Assembly: GCA_036821645.1 (NCBI GenBank)
Contig: DAISJD010000032.1
Location: 1-27,836 of the forward strand
Length of the DNA: 27,836 bases
Direction: 5' to 3'
Source of the DNA: DAISJD01 sp036821645
GTDB taxonomy: Bacteria; Pseudomonadota; Alphaproteobacteria; ATCC43930; CGMCC-115725
The position numbers were made by a program, and so were the translations under genes. Of this stretch, positions 25,068 to 27,836 are shown in pieces. Each line of letters begins with the position of its first letter. Within the stretch, counting starts at the first letter, position 1. The notes under the pieces were generated by a model, which saw nothing but the letters and a program-made list of their open reading frames with translations, ran no database searches and was not told the DNA's origin.

Positions 25068-27836
25068 ATGACAGAAGCAAAATACGCCACACTCCGCAAT
25101 TTGACACAGAGCAGCGATTTTTCCGGCGATGTATTTGATTTATTGACCGATAATATCGAAGGGCAACTTTATAAAATTTATTATGATTCAAAGGGAATTC
25201 CAACAATTGGGGTTGGTAGTAATTTGAGGGAATCAAGTTTTCAAATGTCATTTTTAAACTATTTAGGCATAATTAATAATGGAAATCTACCCTTGAAAGG
25301 AAAGAATCCTGCAGATGTAATGGATGTACAGGGAAAAGTACAAGTTGCATATAAACAGTTTATGATGATATTTCTTAAGATAGGCCCATTAGGTAAATAT
25401 GAATCAAGTTCAGCAAAAAATAAAGATCACATAACGCTAACCGATCAAAATAATATTCAATTAAATGCCGAATTTAATAATATTTTGCAAAAAATAAATG
25501 ATATACTGACGGATGCATATAATGAAGGAAAAATTGATAAATATACTATAAAAACATCCTCTCAGATTGATGAAACCGAGGAACGGGAACTTTTTAATAT
25601 TGGTTTGCAGTCCGCATCAATCGCCACGCTCAAGAGTAAGGGGTTGGGCTTTTTATTATCGACCAAAGAGGGGGTAGCCCTTGCTTCGCTTGCTTATACC
25701 CCCAGTTTAATCGGTTTTAATATTACCGGTGCCTTGAAAAGTATGGATCGCGCCGAAGCGTTTAGTCAAATTCGATATTTTTCCAATGGCGATAAATCGC
25801 CTGGGCAGGCAAAGCGTCGGTATTTTGAGTCTGAACGATTTGGCCTTTACGATAATAACGGTCAAGCGACCCTGCGGGGATCGATTGATTTCTTGGCATC
25901 TTACCTCAGACATCAAGATCAGATTAGAGCATATGATAGACAATTTGGTGGCCAAATCGATCAGGCCCATAAGGATTATGGCACATACCAGATTGATGCC
26001 AATTCTATTGAGACAACGAATAAACTTTTGAGTGATGCGTTGCAAACGCTTTTGCAAAATAATTTGAATGTATTTAAAATTATCGACAATAATAAAAATA
26101 ATATATCCGTCGATGATGCTTTGAATGACTTTAAATTCGATAATATATTTGCAGATTATAGAACGGGTGATAACGATACCGTACCAAGAAATAATTTGGA
26201 TCTTAAAAGCCTCGGCGTTAAGAGTGCCAGTAATTTAATCCTCGGCGTTGGGGATAATTTGAATCTGGTCGGGAATGATTCCGGTGATCAGACGAAGAAT
26301 GTATTCTATCTTGATGGCACGGGCGGTCGGATCGCGGTGATGGGGGGTAAGCAGAAGGATACGAAGAACCCGATCCTGGAGGACGACGCATCGAATGTGA
26401 TTATTTTACAGGATGAGGCGGATCAAACGGCAGGGAATGGCACCAAGATCGATATCAGCGGCGGCTACAATACTTACATCCGTTCGATCGTCCCAAAAGC
26501 CGGGAAAATCACTGGTTCTGACTATGACCGTATCCTTTTCATGGGGAAAGAAATAAAGATTACCAGTCGGGGGGAGGTTTTCCAAACTACCCCCACAACG
26601 GATTTTTTCAATATTCGCTTTCAATATGACACAAGCGGCAGCCGGTATCGGGTTTACGACACAAACGTAGGATCGGGTATCTATGATACTGTTATGAAGA
26701 CATTCAGTATCGTTGAAACACAACGGGTCATGAATCTAGACAATGAGCTTTACGGATCCGATGATTTGATTTTTGTGAATCAGTGGGCGAATAGTGATTT
26801 CATCGGACTATCCCATGTACGCGGGACTTATGTAACGATTGCCAATTTCGTCGATGGCGAGTTTGGCCTGCACCTGGACGGGATGTCGTCCCATGACAAT
26901 GGGGCGGGGGCCATGGCGGATGCCGGTTTCATGAATGTCACCAGCGATGGGGCCGTGACGCGGTTGGATGCCGATACGAGTGCCGTGGTGACGAGTTCGA
27001 ATAGTGTCATCGCTGCGGCGTCTGGGGATAATATTACATCCTATAGAGGTCAGAACAGTTTCGTGTTGTCGGGCGATCGGATTTTGATTACCGACCAAGG
27101 CGATCAGTCCGTCATCACCGGGATGGGGCGGGGGACGCATCTGGTTTTGAGCGGCGTCCATGACCAAGTTACCGTCACAGGGGATGATGGTGTCTTCGAA
27201 ATCAGCAGCGATCAGGCGGTTTTGACCCTGACCGGCGATCGGGAGCAGATTTTTCTGCAATCGGGCGACAGGCTTGATGATGATGGCAATACGGTTGCCC
27301 ATGCGATCACGGCAACGATCCGGTTGGACGGGGTTGGGACGGTTTTGGATGCCGGGGATAATGACGTTACCGTGACGGGGCGTCTGTCCCAGGGGCGGAT
27401 TATCGGCGGGACGGGAACATTGACGGCCATGTTCACCGGGGATGACACGGTGGTGCGCGGGATGGTCGGGGCGGCCATGGTGGCCGTGACCGGTAACGGC
27501 AATAGCCTCGTCGGTGGGGTTGCAACGGCGACACTGTCCGCCATCGGCACCGGCAACAGCCTGATGGCGGGAATGGGCGACAGTTTGCTCGACGCGACGG
27601 GCGACGCGAATATGCTGTTCGCCGGGGGCGGGGTCGATCGGCTGCATGCGGCGGGCAATGGCAACAGCCTGTTCGGGGCCGAGGGGGTGGCCGTACTTTT
27701 TGCCGAGGGGGATGCCAACACCCTCGTCGCAGGCGATGGAGAGACGCGCCTTGCCGTGATCGGGAACATGAATAGTCTGACCGGCGGCGGCGGCGTTGCC
27801 GAGATCGTTTCAGGGGCGGCCCCAACAGGCAGCAGC
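25068..27836 (+). CDS. Large repeat protein with N-terminal T4-type lysozyme domain, 3' end outside window
   Basis: The frame is open for 923 codons to the window edge. Residues about 25-265 form a GH24 (T4-lysozyme-like) muramidase. EGQLYKIYYD and PTIGVG give E31, D40 and T46 with the exact spacing of the T4 triad E11/D20/T26. DRAEAFSQIRYFSNG and GQAKRRYFE (G246-E254) match the C-terminal lobe. The stretch between the triad and the RR motif is about 85 residues longer than in T4 lysozyme. There is no signal peptide. Residues about 380-800 look like beta-solenoid/adhesin sequence, and from 809 there are 18-residue Gly/Asn repeats. This layout fits a type I secretion substrate whose C-terminal signal lies outside the window. 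It would cleave peptidoglycan, probably of competitors. The first ~1.1 kb is AT-rich and the rest GC-rich. Confidence 0.88.
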   Translation, partial: MTEAKYATLRNLTQSSDFSGDVFDLLTDNIEGQLYKIYYDSKGIPTIGVGSNLRESSFQMSFLNYLGIINNGNLPLKGKNPADVMDVQGKVQVAYKQFMMIFLKIGPLGKYESSSAKNKDHITLTDQNNIQLNAEFNNILQKINDILTDAYNEGKIDKYTIKTSSQIDETEERELFNIGLQSASIATLKSKGLGFLLSTKEGVALASLAYTPSLIGFNITGALKSMDRAEAFSQIRYFSNGDKSPGQAKRRYFESERFGLYDNNGQATLRGSIDFLASYLRHQDQIRAYDRQFGGQIDQAHKDYGTYQIDANSIETTNKLLSDALQTLLQNNLNVFKIIDNNKNNISVDDALNDFKFDNIFADYRTGDNDTVPRNNLDLKSLGVKSASNLILGVGDNLNLVGNDSGDQTKNVFYLDGTGGRIAVMGGKQKDTKNPILEDDASNVIILQDEADQTAGNGTKIDISGGYNTYIRSIVPKAGKITGSDYDRILFMGKEIKITSRGEVFQTTPTTDFFNIRFQYDTSGSRYRVYDTNVGSGIYDTVMKTFSIVETQRVMNLDNELYGSDDLIFVNQWANSDFIGLSHVRGTYVTIANFVDGEFGLHLDGMSSHDNGAGAMADAGFMNVTSDGAVTRLDADTSAVVTSSNSVIAAASGDNITSYRGQNSFVLSGDRILITDQGDQSVITGMGRGTHLVLSGVHDQVTVTGDDGVFEISSDQAVLTLTGDREQIFLQSGDRLDDDGNTVAHAITATIRLDGVGTVLDAGDNDVTVTGRLSQGRIIGGTGTLTAMFTGDDTVVRGMVGAAMVAVTGNGNSLVGGVATATLSAIGTGNSLMAGMGDSLLDATGDANMLFAGGGVDRLHAAGNGNSLFGAEGVAVLFAEGDANTLVAGDGETRLAVIGNMNSLTGGGGVAEIVSGAAPTGSS
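27492..27836 (+). repeat. 54-bp (18-residue) glycine-rich coding repeats, at least six units
   Basis: Units begin at 27492, 27546, 27600, 27654, 27708 and 27762. Their protein consensus is G-[NDT]-x-N-x-L-x-[GA]-G-x-G-x-x-x-L-x-A-x, that is, two 9-residue turns. This resembles an RTX beta-roll, but the Asp that binds calcium in GGxGxDxUx is mostly replaced by Asn, Ser or other residues. The array continues past the window. Confidence 0.8.

Larger units (their letters stand above)
24130..25115 (+). repeat. Duplicated block, copy 2
   Basis: This block is the partner of 22140-23125 (offset 1990 bp). It contains A2 and the first 16 codons of the intact effector. Because the offset never changes, the two blocks have equal length even through the variable patches, so patches were exchanged or mutated without net insertion or loss. 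Confidence 0.92.

Noticed and set aside
22140..25115. Insertion sequence or transposon as the cause of the duplication
   Set aside because: No transposase, terminal inverted repeats or target-site duplication is visible; the borders lie inside genes and fit homologous or illegitimate recombination.
26808..27769. Minus-strand frames opposite the repeat part of the effector
   Set aside because: They are low-complexity mirror translations of the Gly-rich repeats. The plus frame is continuous with the lysozyme domain and has the strong ribosome site.

Overview
The window looks like chromosomal DNA of a GC-rich alphaproteobacterium, most likely of the Rhodospirillales type. This is inferred from gene content and codon style: an N-formylglutamate amidohydrolase/carboxylate-amine ligase pair, a zinc-type HemB, PepN, and NNC/NNG-rich codons. 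No rRNA, tRNA, CRISPR array or insertion sequence was found.

Layout. Positions 1-1280 hold the tail of an unidentified region and hemB on the minus strand. Positions 1628-7270 hold one very large gene for a DUF4011/SF1-helicase/Vsr-like nuclease/DUF3320 protein of the kind found in anti-phage defence islands. It is preceded by an AT-rich leader with 18-bp tandem repeats. Positions 7425-11653 are ordinary metabolism and transport: an MFS permease, a convergent EamA permease, then the translationally coupled N-formylglutamate amidohydrolase and YbdK-like ligase. Positions 11666-12992 hold an unrecognised small gene and a VOC-fold protein. Positions 13064-16673 (minus) hold a type I secretion ABC transporter and its HlyD-type adaptor, with no outer-membrane TolC partner in the window. 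Positions 17115-17954 (minus) hold a Thr/Pro-rich orphan gene with its own terminator. Positions 18461-22049 hold a SpoU/TrmH methyltransferase and pepN, closed by a strong intrinsic terminator.

The most interesting part is 22100-27836, directly behind the pepN terminator. It is an AT-rich cassette array of three signal-peptide-bearing proteins of one unrecognised family (A1, B, A2), followed by a large gene running off the window. That gene begins with a T4-type lysozyme (GH24) domain: its E31/D40/T46 triad has exactly the spacing of T4 lysozyme E11/D20/T26. It continues into glycine-rich 18-residue repeats and has no N-terminal signal peptide. A1 and A2 lie in a ~985-bp duplicated block (offset 1990 bp) that is almost identical except for three short patches. 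A1 is followed by a 24-codon orphan start of a second copy of the lysozyme gene. This is the architecture of a polymorphic toxin locus: an effector, cognate periplasmic protectors, and leftover fragments of displaced effectors. My working hypothesis is a type-I-secreted muralytic effector with a family of periplasmic immunity proteins, possibly exported by the nearby ABC/HlyD pair. The lysozyme motif, duplication, orphan fragment and signal peptides are visible in the sequence. The immunity role and the export route are inference.
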